A stretch of 64,000 bases of DNA from Pectobacterium actinidiae (GCF_000803315.1 NZ_JRMH01000001.1:1488001-1552000); one strand, 5' to 3'; numbered from the stretch's first letter, positions 28,113 to 38,280 are shown. Program-made: numbers and translations. Notes: generated from the sequence alone by a model not told the origin.

Positions 28113-29906
28113 TTAGCTCTGTTGCGTGGTCAGCCACTGGCGCAGGCGTTCGGGCTGTTGCGCGCCACTCAAGCGAGCAAGCTCTTCACCGTTTTCGATC
28201 CAGAGTAAGGTCGGCAACGTTCTGACCGCCAATTTCTCCGCCAGTGCAATGTGATGATCGGCGTCCAGATAATGGCTCGGTAATTGTCGGTACTCTTCGT
28301 TATCCAGAATCACTGCTAACTGGCGGTAGAGGCTTTTGCAGTGGACGCAGCGCTCCGCGCCGACTAGCAGCAGCTGTGGGCCACGTTGCGCTGTCAGTTC
28401 AGACCACTCTTCGGCAGTAAGCGGCGTGAAGCGCTCGCGGTTAACGGCAAAGAGCTTAGGACTGCGCTTGAGATCGTCGCTGTCGGTCGCGACACACAGG
28501 GCATCGCCGCTCTTTTTATAAGGACGTGTGCCATCAATCCTCACCACGCTGGCGAAGCCGGGCGCGGCGGCTCCGGGCTGGCGTAGCTGAGTATTATCAG
28601 GGGCAATCACGAGTGTTTCCTGTGGGCGCGACAACTGCGGTATCCATTCATAGGGCACGCGGTAGGCGCGATACAGCATGTTGGTGTTCACCGTCTTACC
28701 CCAATAGGGGGAAATAAACTCCCAGACGATTTCATGATCGGCGGTGACTTCAAACAACCGACCGTTGGCCCCTTCGTTAATCAGCGTATTGCCGTTCGGC
28801 AGGCGCTGGATATTACTGATGTACGGGCTGTAAAAACGGAAGGCGTCCGTCGGATGTGGAATGCCCGCTTCGTAGGGTGAGTAGCGCCAGACAATATCCA
28901 GCGTAACCGGGTTGATTTCCAGCACGCGGGAATAGTCACGCCAGGCGTTTTTCACCCCGTCGGCCGATGCCGGGTTGGGCGCGCCGTAGCCAGCCCAGCC
29001 GCCGTTATCAAACACCAGAATATTGCCCGCGCCCGGTAAGCCTGCGGGGATCATATGCGCGTGATGCTGGCCGATAATCCAGCCGATGTGTTTGAGCTCA
29101 GGCGTGTTGTAGTTGGGGCCAAGCTGCCAGACGATGTTGCCACTTTTCTTGTCGATGATGGCGATGATGTTGGATTCACGTGCGTCCCAGATGATGTTAT
29201 CCGGGTGGAAACGGGTATCGCCTTGATCGAACCACGGATTGGGACCGAGTGCCGACATGGAGTTGATGTGCATCCAGTCGCCCATCCCGCCGCCGCTTTT
29301 GCGCAGGTTAGGATTGTTGTACAGCGCGGTTTTTGCATCGTCATCAAAGCCGAGTTCATCGAAATGGTCGCTGCAACGCCATTCCCACAAGATATTACCT
29401 TCCCAGTCTACTTCGATGATGGTGTCGTCGAGCAGCAGTTTGTCGCTGATTCGTTCATTATGCAGGTTGGTATGCGCCAGCAATAATGTGTTGCCGCCAA
29501 TCGACTGTGGTTCCTGACCCGGCGCGTAATAGCCGACCGGATTGCCGCTGCGCTGGTAGTCATGGTGGACGCGTGCCATCCATTCTGGTGGAAGGTCAGG
29601 ATCGGTAATGTGTTCATAGCCGTTAAATTTCCAGACGACGTTGCCGTCCCAGTCGACCTGAATCAGATCGACCATATCCTGCATGCCATAGCGTGAATCA
29701 CGTTCGCCGCTGTGCCCGAGGATGTAACCGCCGGGCAGGATTTTGTTAGGGAAGCCATGCAGGCCTTCCCACAGGCGCAGTTCGGTGCCGTTCATATCCA
29801 CCAGCACCGCGCCCCGTTCCAGCGCCTGAAAGACGGTGTAGCCGCCCCAGGCTTTTTCCGGGTTGTAAATTGTCGTGCCGGTTGGGTAGACGGAAGGGTG
29901 TCCCAT
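28113..29906 (-). CDS. Arylsulfotransferase-like protein fused to a C-terminal thioredoxin domain
   Basis: 597-aa two-domain protein. Residues about 1-480 are an ASST-type beta-propeller. WGGYTVFQALERGAVLVDMNG is the start, GQHHAHMIPAG carries the His281/282/284 cluster, and PNGNTLINEGANGRLFEVT is a propeller repeat. The enzyme family moves sulfate between aryl esters and phenols. Residues about 495-597 are thioredoxin-like with Cys520-x-x-Cys523 (ERCVHCKS) and a cis-Pro-like RTLPTLLW. No signal peptide is present, unlike periplasmic AssT, which relies on DsbL/DsbI. ATG with GGAG. It is followed upstream-to-downstream by the AtsC/AtsB-like genes, suggesting sulfur scavenging from sulfate esters. 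Confidence 0.85.
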   Translation of the reverse strand: MGHPSVYPTGTTIYNPEKAWGGYTVFQALERGAVLVDMNGTELRLWEGLHGFPNKILPGGYILGHSGERDSRYGMQDMVDLIQVDWDGNVVWKFNGYEHITDPDLPPEWMARVHHDYQRSGNPVGYYAPGQEPQSIGGNTLLLAHTNLHNERISDKLLLDDTIIEVDWEGNILWEWRCSDHFDELGFDDDAKTALYNNPNLRKSGGGMGDWMHINSMSALGPNPWFDQGDTRFHPDNIIWDARESNIIAIIDKKSGNIVWQLGPNYNTPELKHIGWIIGQHHAHMIPAGLPGAGNILVFDNGGWAGYGAPNPASADGVKNAWRDYSRVLEINPVTLDIVWRYSPYEAGIPHPTDAFRFYSPYISNIQRLPNGNTLINEGANGRLFEVTADHEIVWEFISPYWGKTVNTNMLYRAYRVPYEWIPQLSRPQETLVIAPDNTQLRQPGAAAPGFASVVRIDGTRPYKKSGDALCVATDSDDLKRSPKLFAVNRERFTPLTAEEWSELTAQRGPQLLLVGAERCVHCKSLYRQLAVILDNEEYRQLPSHYLDADHHIALAEKLAVRTLPTLLWIENGEELARLSGAQQPERLRQWLTTQQS

Positions 29907-29922
29907 AATGGTGCTCCAGTGT

Positions 29923-30732
29923 TTACGTGTTCAAAGAAGATAGGTCGGCGGCCGTATCGGCAGGCTGTGTCAGCAGTGCAAGTAGTTCGCTGCACTGCTG
30001 GTGAAAGGCCTGACTGTCACGCTGGCGTGGATGCGGTAGCGAAATGGTCGCAATCTGGCGGATACGTCCTGGCCGCGGTGCCAGCACGACAACACGATCG
30101 GCGAGATAAACGGCTTCCTCGACGTCGTGAGTGACCAGCAGCGTGGTGGTACCTTCCGCCTGATGAATGCGGCGCAGCTCCTGCTGCATCTGCTGACGGG
30201 TCAACGCATCCAGCGCGCCAAAAGGTTCATCCAGCATCAGGATGCGTGGATTGGCGACGAGCCCACGTGCGATGGCCACACGCTGCGCCATGCCGCCGGA
30301 AAGCTGGGCGGGCAGGGCATCGGCAAAATCCTGCAAATGGACGAGCTGAATAAAATGGTCGATCAGGCGCTTGCGTTCGTTGTTATTGATTGCTTCATTC
30401 GCCAGTCCAAGTGCGATGTTTTGCCGCACCGTCAGCCACGGAAACAGGCGCGGTTCCTGAAACACCATGCCGCGCTCACGTCCGATGCCGCGCACGGTTT
30501 TTCCTTCGACCAGTACGCGTCCCTGATAGTCGTTGTCCAGACCGACCAGCATGCGTAACAGCGTAGATTTGCCGCAGCCGCTGCTGCCGACAATGGCGAC
30601 CAGTTCACCGCTGTGAATCGACAGGGAAAAATCATCGATTACCGTCAGCGACTCCCCCTGAACACGAAACTGTTTACGCAGGCGATCGAACTGCACTACT
30701 GGCGGTGATACGTCAAGGGGTGTGGACGTCAT
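29923..30732 (-). CDS. atsC: ABC ATPase for sulfonate/sulfate-ester import (AtsC/SsuB-like)
   Basis: 269-aa ATPase of the nitrate/sulfonate/taurine family with Walker A GSSGCGKST, signature LSGGMAQR, Walker B ILMLDEPFGALD and LVTHDVEEA. It overlaps the permease gene by 4 bp and is 16 bp upstream of the sulfotransferase gene, so all three are cotranscribed. It provides energy to AtsB. Confidence 0.88.
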   Translation of the reverse strand: MTSTPLDVSPPVVQFDRLRKQFRVQGESLTVIDDFSLSIHSGELVAIVGSSGCGKSTLLRMLVGLDNDYQGRVLVEGKTVRGIGRERGMVFQEPRLFPWLTVRQNIALGLANEAINNNERKRLIDHFIQLVHLQDFADALPAQLSGGMAQRVAIARGLVANPRILMLDEPFGALDALTRQQMQQELRRIHQAEGTTTLLVTHDVEEAVYLADRVVVLAPRPGRIRQIATISLPHPRQRDSQAFHQQCSELLALLTQPADTAADLSSLNT

Positions 30733-32330
30733 ACGATTTCTCCTGCGGAACGCCAGCGCGTCATCCGCTGTTCCAGACCTAATCCGACGCGGTCGAGTAC
30801 CGCGCCTGTTAATCCAATCAACAGCATGCCGCTGATAATCAGGGGCATATCCAGTAACTGTTGGGCGTTGATCATCAGGCTGCCGATCCCGGTGCCGGAT
30901 GACATGAAATATTCCGCGCCGATGGTGCCAAGCCAGGCGTAAATCAGCGACAGACGTAAACCAGCGAAGATAGCGGGCGCGGCACCGGGCAGGATCAGCA
31001 CCCGCAGACGCGTTGATAAACGCAGTTGCAGTACCTGTGCGACTTCCTGTAAGGCTTGGGATCGCTGGCGGATACCGCGATGGCTGGCGACCAGCATGGG
31101 GAAGAAGGAGGCCAGCGCGACAAACGTGATTTTCCCAGTTTCATCGTTGCCAACCCAGGCGGTCAGCAGCGGCAGCCAGGCAAACAGCGCGATCTGACGC
31201 AGCGTCGCAACCGTAGGCGTGAAGAGGGCGTCGCTGGTGGCATTCAGCCCCAGCAGCACGCCGCACACGAGACCTACGACAATCCCACCTATCGCACCGG
31301 CGAGCGCACGGGTCAGACTGGCCTGCATCGCCTCGGTGAGTGAACCGTCACGCACGCCTTGCAACAGCATGTGCCACACATCGGCGGGCGGTGGCAGCAG
31401 CAGCGGATCGATCCAACTGAAACGGCTGGCCTGTTGCCAGAGCAGCAGAAGCAGAAAGGGGAAAACCAACGCCGATAAGCGGCGAGATGGCGCGGCGGTT
31501 AAGCGGCTGAGCGGCGGATGCGGCCAGAAAACCAGACGGTGTTCCAGTTGATTGATTGCCCACTCCATCGTCAGCCCCGCCAGCCCGATGACGGCGATAC
31601 AGACAAACACAATATCCAACTGAAACAGCTGTCGCCCCCACACCAATAGGTAGCCAATGCCCTGAGACGACGCCAGCAGTTCGACCACGATCAGCGACAC
31701 CCACGCCTGTGAAAGCGCGAGCCGTAAACCGGTTAACCAGGTAGGGAGAGCGGCGGGCAGCGTTAATTTGATGAGGCGCTGATGCCACGGCAGGCGCAGA
31801 GTGCGAGCGATTTCCTGTAGTGCATGCGGCACGTTGCGCACGCCCGTTTGCGTATGCAGCGTCACGGGGATAAGCACGGCCTTGATGATCACGGCAAGTT
31901 TCAGCCCGTCATCGATGCCGAACAGCACCATAAACAGCGGGATCCAGCCCAGCGTTGGGATTTGTGCCAGCGCGTAGACGGTGGGGTGCAGCAGGTGTTC
32001 GGCGCGGCGTGAAGCTCCCATCAGCGCCCCAAGCAGCGTCCCCGCCAGTACGCCGGCTAGCAGGCCGCTAGCCAGCCGTTGCAGGCTGATAAAGAGCTGC
32101 GGCAGAAGATCGTTATGCCAGAGTTCGACGGCGGTTTTCGCGACGATGTCGGGAGCTGGGAGAATCTGGGCGGGCATCCAGCCGTAATGGGTGCTGATAT
32201 ACCACAGTGCCAGCAGCGCCAGCGGCACGATTAACGGCACCACAATTGACACGACAAGAGAATAGACCCGCGCAATTGGCAAAGCAGGCCAGACGATCGC
32301 GGTTTTTTTCAGCAGTATCGACTTATTCAT
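30729..32330 (-). CDS. atsB: Fused two-domain ABC permease for sulfur esters (AtsB-like)
   Basis: 533 aa from the ATG at 32330 (MNKSILLKK). An upstream in-frame stretch to 32435 is unlikely to be translated. It has two copies of the SsuC/TauC permease domain in tandem: about 60-275 (GTLLGALMGASRRAEHLLHP..LAQIPTLGWIPLFMVLFGI) and about 310-530 (GVLLGLNATSDALFTPTVATLRQIALFAWLPLLTAWVG). The Pseudomonas putida arylsulfate permease AtsB is, as I recall, likewise a fusion. It lies between AtsC and the divergent AtsR gene. Confidence 0.88.
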   Translation of the reverse strand: MNKSILLKKTAIVWPALPIARVYSLVVSIVVPLIVPLALLALWYISTHYGWMPAQILPAPDIVAKTAVELWHNDLLPQLFISLQRLASGLLAGVLAGTLLGALMGASRRAEHLLHPTVYALAQIPTLGWIPLFMVLFGIDDGLKLAVIIKAVLIPVTLHTQTGVRNVPHALQEIARTLRLPWHQRLIKLTLPAALPTWLTGLRLALSQAWVSLIVVELLASSQGIGYLLVWGRQLFQLDIVFVCIAVIGLAGLTMEWAINQLEHRLVFWPHPPLSRLTAAPSRRLSALVFPFLLLLLWQQASRFSWIDPLLLPPPADVWHMLLQGVRDGSLTEAMQASLTRALAGAIGGIVVGLVCGVLLGLNATSDALFTPTVATLRQIALFAWLPLLTAWVGNDETGKITFVALASFFPMLVASHRGIRQRSQALQEVAQVLQLRLSTRLRVLILPGAAPAIFAGLRLSLIYAWLGTIGAEYFMSSGTGIGSLMINAQQLLDMPLIISGMLLIGLTGAVLDRVGLGLEQRMTRWRSAGEIV

Positions 32331-32567
32331 TTTATTCCCGAAAACCATCGCAGCTGGATGAATAGGGAATAAAAAACAGGTTTCGACGTTGAACGCCAAT
32401 GCAATAAAGCGATGGTCGTCGTGCAATAAATGCATACGCGTAGCCCAAGCCCGTCAGCCCTGATTTATGCTTTTTTCCGCTGAACAAACCTGTAAATGTT
32501 ATTTAAGCCTGACGCCGACGGTTCGCTAGTTTCATGACAGATGAAACGAATTATTAAGGAAAACCGT

Positions 32568-33704
32568 ATGCAGCACGCCACCCTGTTGATCACCGCCTCG
32601 CCGATAACGGCATCTTCCCGCTGGCGCTGGGGGATGAAGGTATTAAGTACTGCCTTGCTGATGGGCGCCGCGCTCGTTTCCACCGTTCAGGCAAACGACG
32701 CTGCCCCGCAGGATGCACAGAAGCCGACAGAAATTCGTATTGGTTTGCCGGATCAGAGTGCAGGTAGCAAACCCTTTATTCGTGGACCGCTGGGGCTGGC
32801 GCATATTCGCCAACAGTTAGAGAAAGAATTTGAGCCGCAGGGCATCAAGATTCAGTGGTCATTCTTTAAAGGCGCGGGGCCAGCGGTGAATGAGGCGCTG
32901 GCAAACAAACAACTGGATGTGGTGTATCTGGGCGATCTGGCGGCGATTATCGGCCGTGCGGGTAGCCTGCCGACACGGGTGCTGGTGGGATCGCGTGGCT
33001 CTAATTCTTATCTGGCGGCGACGCCGGAATCGGGTATTCAGCGTATTGAAGATTTACGCGGCAAGCGGATTGCGGTCTACAAAGGGACGGCCGACCAGCT
33101 GTCATTTGAACGCGCGATTAAAAGTGTCGGGCTAAATGAGCGGGACGTGCGCGTCATTAATCTGGACTGGACGGCAGGCAAGGCGGCGCTGGCGGCCAGA
33201 CGCGTGGATGCGGTGTGGGGCGGCGTCTCTCTGCTGGCGTTACGTAAGCAGGGCATTAATATTGTGACCACCAGCCGAGCGCTGGGCTGGCCGAATACCA
33301 CGCAGGCTGCGGTGCTGGCGACGCAGGACTTTATCGACCGCTACCCAGGCACGACGCAGCAACTGGTGAATGTGCTGGTGGACAATGCGCAATGGATCGG
33401 TGATGCGCAGCACCTGACGGAATACACGGCGCTCATGGCTGAGCAGAGTCAGATTCCGCAGGCGATTTTTCAGGAAGAGCTGAAAGCGGAAGATCTTCCC
33501 TTCCAAAGCTCACCGCGTCTCGATCCGTTCCTGCTCAGCAGCTTGCAGGACAGCATTGAGCGGGCGAAAGCCGCCGGGCTGATTCGCAACACGTTCTCGG
33601 CCAGCGACTGGTTTGCCGGCCAGTTTGTTGACCGGGCGCTGAAAGCCAAAGGGCTGGAATCGAACTGGCCGGTGTATGACGCCAGCGGTGATCCTGCGAA
33701 ATAA
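32568..33704 (+). CDS. atsR: Periplasmic sulfur-ester/sulfonate-binding protein (AtsR/SsuA-like)
   Basis: 378-aa binding protein of the NMT1/SsuA family. The N-terminus is long before the signal core (WGMKVLSTALLMGAALVSTVQA, cut near residue 43). The core reads IRIGLPDQSAGSKPF, DVVYLGDLAAIIGRAG and LRGKRIAVYKGTADQLSFERAI. The site is AAGGA. It is transcribed away from atsBC across a 237-bp divergent promoter region (32331-32567), where the LysR regulator probably acts. Likely ligand: arylsulfate or sulfonate. Confidence 0.88.
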   Translation: MQHATLLITASPITASSRWRWGMKVLSTALLMGAALVSTVQANDAAPQDAQKPTEIRIGLPDQSAGSKPFIRGPLGLAHIRQQLEKEFEPQGIKIQWSFFKGAGPAVNEALANKQLDVVYLGDLAAIIGRAGSLPTRVLVGSRGSNSYLAATPESGIQRIEDLRGKRIAVYKGTADQLSFERAIKSVGLNERDVRVINLDWTAGKAALAARRVDAVWGGVSLLALRKQGINIVTTSRALGWPNTTQAAVLATQDFIDRYPGTTQQLVNVLVDNAQWIGDAQHLTEYTALMAEQSQIPQAIFQEELKAEDLPFQSSPRLDPFLLSSLQDSIERAKAAGLIRNTFSASDWFAGQFVDRALKAKGLESNWPVYDASGDPAK

Positions 33705-33716
33705 TCACCAATGCGC

Positions 33717-34655
33717 TCACAGGGTTGGCAGTGCCGGAGCCGGTGAGCGCAGCCTGTCTTGCGTCAGTATGCTTTCGATCATCAGCTCAGCCAACGGCGG
33801 CAGCGTTCTCTGCAAACAGGTGACAATACCGAAACGGGTTTGCATGTTTGCCCATTCCGGCGGGGTGCCCGTGAGCGGAATTTCGACCAGTTGATGACTT
33901 AATCGTCCCAGTGCAAACCCATCCTCGCTGGCAAAGCTGATGGCCTGCGTATGCCGCAGGATGCTGAAAACAGAATAGATATGGTCACACTGAATCTGTG
34001 GCCGATAATCGGGCTGACGCGTTAAGGCGGCCAACACCTTGCGCATACCTACGGGCATAAAAGGGGAGGCGAGCGGGAAGCGCAGGAGATCGTCCGGCGT
34101 AACGTTTGCCTGCTGCACTAGCGGGTGCGAAGAGTGGCAGATAAAAAAGCAGCGTTGCTGGCTTAATGGCTGGACATGAAGGTTGGTTTCCATTTCGGCC
34201 TGCCAGGTATCGGCAACGATAAAAGGCCACTCGTCGGCTAGCAACCGCTCACGCAGGGATTGCCAGTTATCTACGCTGTAGGTGACTCTGGCTCGCGGAC
34301 GGAGGGCGTGAAAATGCGCGACCGCCTTGGGGATCAGCGTGGTAGACGGCGCCGGGCCGCTGCCAAACGTCAGTTCGCCTTCCTGTGCCTCGCTGATCTG
34401 CCGCATGTCGGTCATCAGTTCCCATGACAGCTCCTGCATACGCCGCGCAAATGGCAGCAGCGTATTGCCCTGCCACGTTAGCGCAAAGCGACGGCTCTGG
34501 CGGTCGATAAGCGGATGCCCCATCGTTTGTTCCAGCGCCTGAATGCTGCGGCTGAATGCCGATTGCGACAGGCAGACGGCCTCTGCGGCCTGTACAAAAC
34601 TCCCATGTTCTGCCAGTGCAAGAAAATTGCGTAATTGCCGTAAATCCAGATGCAT
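33717..34655 (-). CDS. LysR-family regulator (Cbl/AtsR-locus type)
   Basis: 312 aa from the ATG at 34655 (MHLDLRQLRNFLALAEHGSF); codons upstream to 34688 lack support. The N-terminal winged helix has FVQAAEAVCLSQSAFSRSIQALEQTMG, and the effector domain spans about 90-300. It is convergent with the binding-protein gene (12 bp between stops) and the obvious candidate regulator of the sulfur-ester transport genes. It is not close to CysB by eye. Confidence 0.88.
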   Translation of the reverse strand: MHLDLRQLRNFLALAEHGSFVQAAEAVCLSQSAFSRSIQALEQTMGHPLIDRQSRRFALTWQGNTLLPFARRMQELSWELMTDMRQISEAQEGELTFGSGPAPSTTLIPKAVAHFHALRPRARVTYSVDNWQSLRERLLADEWPFIVADTWQAEMETNLHVQPLSQQRCFFICHSSHPLVQQANVTPDDLLRFPLASPFMPVGMRKVLAALTRQPDYRPQIQCDHIYSVFSILRHTQAISFASEDGFALGRLSHQLVEIPLTGTPPEWANMQTRFGIVTCLQRTLPPLAELMIESILTQDRLRSPAPALPTL

Positions 34656-34800
34656 ATTGCAGCTACCTACCCTATCTATTTTCCCCACTTTTTAGGCGGA
34701 GGTCGGCTAGCAACGCAATGAACAAAAAATCATAACTTATAGCGAATTGATTGCTATAGGCCTTCAGCGCGCGCAGGCTGCCGTCTGGCGCGGTCAGCGG

Positions 34801-35550
34801 CTATTTCGCCAGTGCACAGGAAAAATCCTGAATTTCTTCCACGGAGCCGAGGCTCATATTGAACACATCGTGGCCGCTGGCGAGCAGCACCTTTTCTCCC
34901 GTCGGCATAGAGATCATCGCAAGGCCGTATTTGCCGATAGACTCATTCTGTTGCTGTGCGTAGCGATCGAGCGTTTTGAGCGGATCGCTTTGCGACAGTT
35001 CGTTCACCGCGAGCGTTTTTGCCAGATAGACGTGGCCGTTAATTTTTACCGGCAGCGTTTTCCAGTCAGTAGAGAGCGTGGGGAACTGCTGGTTCAACGT
35101 GTGATAAATCTCCGGGCGCAGGCAGGCAATGTGGATATGCAGCTGGTTTTGTGTACGGCCATAGCGTGAATTAATCGCTAGCGAGAGATAATCATCTCTG
35201 ATCGGTTTACCCGCTTCGCGCGACAAATGGCCGCGTCTGTCCCATGCCTGTTCAAAGAAATTGGGTATGTTTTGCTGCAAGAGTTCAGGGCTTTCGATGC
35301 CGCTGATTTTCTCGGTTGGGAGCAGCAGGTCATGATAGGGGCCGTTTCTGTCATCAAAAAGCACGTAACCTTCCGCCAGATTGACTTCCAGACAGGGGGC
35401 GGGTTTACCGTTACGCTGTTGGTTGGGCACGCACTGTTCGCTGACGATCTCCCACAGCGCATTGCTGTTTCCCCGACCAACCTTCCACCCTATAGCGGCA
35501 ATGATTACAGCGAGTAATAGCACCATGCCGATGACACGTTTTTTCGGCAT
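34801..35550 (-). CDS. cdh: CDP-diacylglycerol pyrophosphatase Cdh
   Basis: 249 aa (E. coli Cdh is about 251) from the ATG at 35550 with GGAG 9 bp upstream. The open frame extends to 35910 but overlaps the neighbouring ABC gene. It hydrolyses CDP-diacylglycerol to phosphatidate and CMP. An N-terminal membrane anchor (VIGMVLLLAVIIAAIGW) is followed by the HIT-like region with LHIHIACLRPEIY as the active-site histidine motif. The final part, MISMPTGEKVLLASGHD, matches the family. It stands alone. Confidence 0.92.
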   Translation of the reverse strand: MPKKRVIGMVLLLAVIIAAIGWKVGRGNSNALWEIVSEQCVPNQQRNGKPAPCLEVNLAEGYVLFDDRNGPYHDLLLPTEKISGIESPELLQQNIPNFFEQAWDRRGHLSREAGKPIRDDYLSLAINSRYGRTQNQLHIHIACLRPEIYHTLNQQFPTLSTDWKTLPVKINGHVYLAKTLAVNELSQSDPLKTLDRYAQQQNESIGKYGLAMISMPTGEKVLLASGHDVFNMSLGSVEEIQDFSCALAK

Positions 35551-35731
35551 ATTGATTATCTCCATTAGGATCGAACGCCCAAAATAGAATGCCGTGAGCA
35601 GATGACATGTATCTCTGCGGTGCTGCATCGACAAAATACCGTACCAGTTTTTTAACGTCGAGTGCGGCATGCATGCCGAATAGCACACCATACAAAAATG
35701 ACAGGTCAATGACGATAGCGGTTCGTGGGGG

Positions 35732-35760
35732 GATGCCACAGATTGTGATTCTGCGGCATC
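35732..35760 (-). terminator. Hairpin after the ABC ATPase operon
   Basis: An 11-bp stem (GATGCCGCAGA / TCTGTGGCATC on the transcribed strand, one G-U pair) directly after the ATPase stop at 35766. No T-run follows. Confidence 0.55.
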
Positions 35761-35765
35761 TAGGG

Positions 35766-37382
35766 TCAGGCTATTTGTGCTTGCCAGTCGCGACCAGGAA
35801 TGGCGCTGAGCAACTGCCGGGTATAGGCGTGTTGTGGATGCTGAAATAGCTGTTGCGTGGTGCCTTGTTCCACAATCTTGCCTGTTTGCATCACGATAAG
35901 ACGGTCGCATACCTGTGCGGCCACGCGGAGATCGTGGGTGATGAAAATCATGGACAGCCCCAGCCGTTCGCGCAAGTCGGCCAGTAGTGCCAATATCTGC
36001 GCCTGCACCGACACATCTAGCGCGGAAACCGGTTCATCAGCCACCAGTATACGAGGTTCCAGCGCGAGTGCTCGCGCCAGCCCGATGCGTTGCCGCTGCC
36101 CGCCAGAGAATTCGTGTGGATAGCGTTGGATCGCGTGTTTATCCAGCCCAACCAGCGTGAATAACGTTTTCACTTTTTCCAGTGCTTCGGCGCGTGGCAC
36201 CCCCTGAATCAACAGACCTTTTGCCACGATTTCTCCTACCTGTTGGCGGGGATTAAGCGACGAGTAAGGATCCTGAAATACCATCTGGATATGGCGGCTA
36301 TATTCGCGTAGCTCGCGTTGTCGCAATCGAGTGAGGTTGTGTCCGTCGAACTGAATCTCGCCAGAATCAGGCTGATAAAGCCGAACAATACAGCGTGCCA
36401 ATGTCGATTTGCCGGAGCCGCTTTCGCCCACAATGCCCAGCGTGCTGCCCTGCGGCAGTGTCAGGCTGACACCCTGTAGCGCTTTTTCTTCACGTCTGTG
36501 GCGCGAAAACCAGCCCGGTTGACGGAATGTTTTCACCACATGATTGAGCGTCAGGATGGGCGCGTTGTCTGACACTGGACGCGGCGCTGCCGGGTGTAGC
36601 GCAGGGATTGCGGCAATCAGGGCACGGGTGTAAGGATGCTGCGGCGCATAAAGGATCTGTTGTGCGGCACCTTGTTCTATCCGTTCACCCTGTCGCATCA
36701 CGACAATACGATCGGCGATATCGGCGACAACGCCGAAATCGTGTGTGATAAAAAGTACCGATGTTCCCTGACGCTGCTGTAGTTCACGAATCAATTGCAG
36801 AATTTGTGCCTGCGTGGTGACGTCCAACGCCGTGGTCGGTTCGTCGGCAATGAGCACATTGGGTTCCAGCGCCAGCGCCATAGCAATGACGACTCGCTGG
36901 CGTTGTCCACCGGACAACTGATGCGGATAAGCCTGTGCCGTCGTTGCAGGATCGGGAATATGTACGTCTGTCAGAAGAGCCTGCACGCGGCGGTCGCGTT
37001 CACGGCGCGTCAGCGTGGGCTGGTGGGTGATAAACATCTCGGCAATCTGGTCGCCGATTTTTTGCAGGGGATTCAGTGCGGTCATCGGATCCTGAAATAT
37101 CATGCCGATGCGTGCACCGCGTAACTGGCGCATAGCCTGCTCAGGTAACGTCAGTAAATCGCGCCCCTCAAAGAGAATTCGTCCTTGCGTGGCTCGAACC
37201 TGATCCGGTAATAGCCCCATAATGGCACTGGCCGTCATGGATTTGCCGGAGCCACTTTCGCCAACGACACACAGAATCTCGTTAGCATAAAGTTCGAGCG
37301 AAACATCGCGGAGTGCCCACTGGCGGTCTGCGTCTGCTGGCAGAGTGACGCTGAGATTTTCTATGGATAACAGTGGACTCAT
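35766..37382 (-). CDS. Fused double ABC ATPase (GsiA/YejF type)
   Basis: 538 aa from the ATG at 37382 ([15 protein letters not shown]), overlapping the permease stop as ATGA. Two complete nucleotide-binding domains are in one chain: Walker [10 protein letters not shown] and GESGSGKST, two [16 protein letters not shown] signatures, two [18 protein letters not shown] boxes. This is the GsiA/YejF arrangement, serving a DppBC-type permease pair. The frame extends upstream to 37535 inside the permease gene, which is not real. Last gene of the importer operon. Confidence 0.93.
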   Translation of the reverse strand: MSPLLSIENLSVTLPADADRQWALRDVSLELYANEILCVVGESGSGKSMTASAIMGLLPDQVRATQGRILFEGRDLLTLPEQAMRQLRGARIGMIFQDPMTALNPLQKIGDQIAEMFITHQPTLTRRERDRRVQALLTDVHIPDPATTAQAYPHQLSGGQRQRVVIAMALALEPNVLIADEPTTALDVTTQAQILQLIRELQQRQGTSVLFITHDFGVVADIADRIVVMRQGERIEQGAAQQILYAPQHPYTRALIAAIPALHPAAPRPVSDNAPILTLNHVVKTFRQPGWFSRHRREEKALQGVSLTLPQGSTLGIVGESGSGKSTLARCIVRLYQPDSGEIQFDGHNLTRLRQRELREYSRHIQMVFQDPYSSLNPRQQVGEIVAKGLLIQGVPRAEALEKVKTLFTLVGLDKHAIQRYPHEFSGGQRQRIGLARALALEPRILVADEPVSALDVSVQAQILALLADLRERLGLSMIFITHDLRVAAQVCDRLIVMQTGKIVEQGTTQQLFQHPQHAYTRQLLSAIPGRDWQAQIA

Positions 37383-38212
37383 GATTTTTTTAGCCTCGGA
37401 TTGAGTGCATCGTTGAGCCCTTGTCCCACCAACGAAACGGAGAGTACGGTTAATAGGATCGCGACACCGGGAATAGCGGACACATACCATTCCTGACGCA
37501 GCACACTGCGGCCAGCGCCAATCAGATTGCCCCATGACGGCACGTTGGGATCGGAGAGATTCAGGAAAGCCAGCGCACTTTCCAGCAGGATGGCTACGGC
37601 CATAATGACGCTGGCGTAGACGATGATAGGCGGCAGTGCGTTAGGCAATATCTCGCGAAACATGATGGGCATATCGCGCATGCCAAGCGATCGGGCTGCC
37701 TGCACAAATTCCCGGTTACGCAGAGAAAGAAATTCGGCGCGTGTCAGGCGAGCCGCAGGCGGCCAGGATACCACGCCAATGGCCCAGATGACGGTATCCA
37801 GTGAGGAACCGAACACGGCAATTAACACCAGCAGCAGGAGAAAGTTGGGCAGAACCTGAAAAGCTTCGGTGAGACGCATTAACACGTCATCGACAATGCC
37901 GCCATAAAAACCGGCCAGTGCGCCAACGGCAATGCCAATAACGATCGCGATGAAAGTGGCGATCAGCCCAATGGTCAGTGAAATCCGTGTGCCGTGGAAA
38001 ATTTGTGCGGCGATGTCACGCCCGGTTTGGTCGGTTCCCAGTATAAAGCGGGGATTTTGCAACGGCCATTGCAGCGGTCGCCCTGCCAGCCGTAATGGGT
38101 TGTCAGGGAAAAAGAGATCGGCGGTAAGCGCCATGGCTACCACCATAAACAACACCGCCAATCCGAATAGCGCGGTGGGGTTGTGTGCGTAACGTTTACA
38201 AAAAAGAAGCAT
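37379..38212 (-). CDS. ABC permease, DppC type
   Basis: 277-aa inner-membrane permease from the ATG at 38212 (AGGGA site 7 bp upstream; the earlier start at 38227 is TTG). Typical DppC/GsiD features: FILGTDQTGRDIAAQIFHGTR near residue 60, the EAA loop RNREFVQAARSLGMRD and the DPNVPSWGNLIGAGR segment. It forms the heterodimer with the DppB-type protein upstream. Substrate unknown. Confidence 0.92.
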   Translation of the reverse strand: MLLFCKRYAHNPTALFGLAVLFMVVAMALTADLFFPDNPLRLAGRPLQWPLQNPRFILGTDQTGRDIAAQIFHGTRISLTIGLIATFIAIVIGIAVGALAGFYGGIVDDVLMRLTEAFQVLPNFLLLLVLIAVFGSSLDTVIWAIGVVSWPPAARLTRAEFLSLRNREFVQAARSLGMRDMPIMFREILPNALPPIIVYASVIMAVAILLESALAFLNLSDPNVPSWGNLIGAGRSVLRQEWYVSAIPGVAILLTVLSVSLVGQGLNDALNPRLKKS

Positions 38213-38280
38213 CGTGTTTCCCTGCAAGTCTTACATCATGAGTCATCTGCTACCTGTTGGTCGCGTTATTCTCAGTGGCG

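Noticed and set aside
35551..35910. 120-residue N-terminal extension of Cdh
   Set aside because: It overlaps the double-ATPase gene and its terminator hairpin, has no protein-like pattern, and the ATG at 35550 has a good site and the usual Cdh length.
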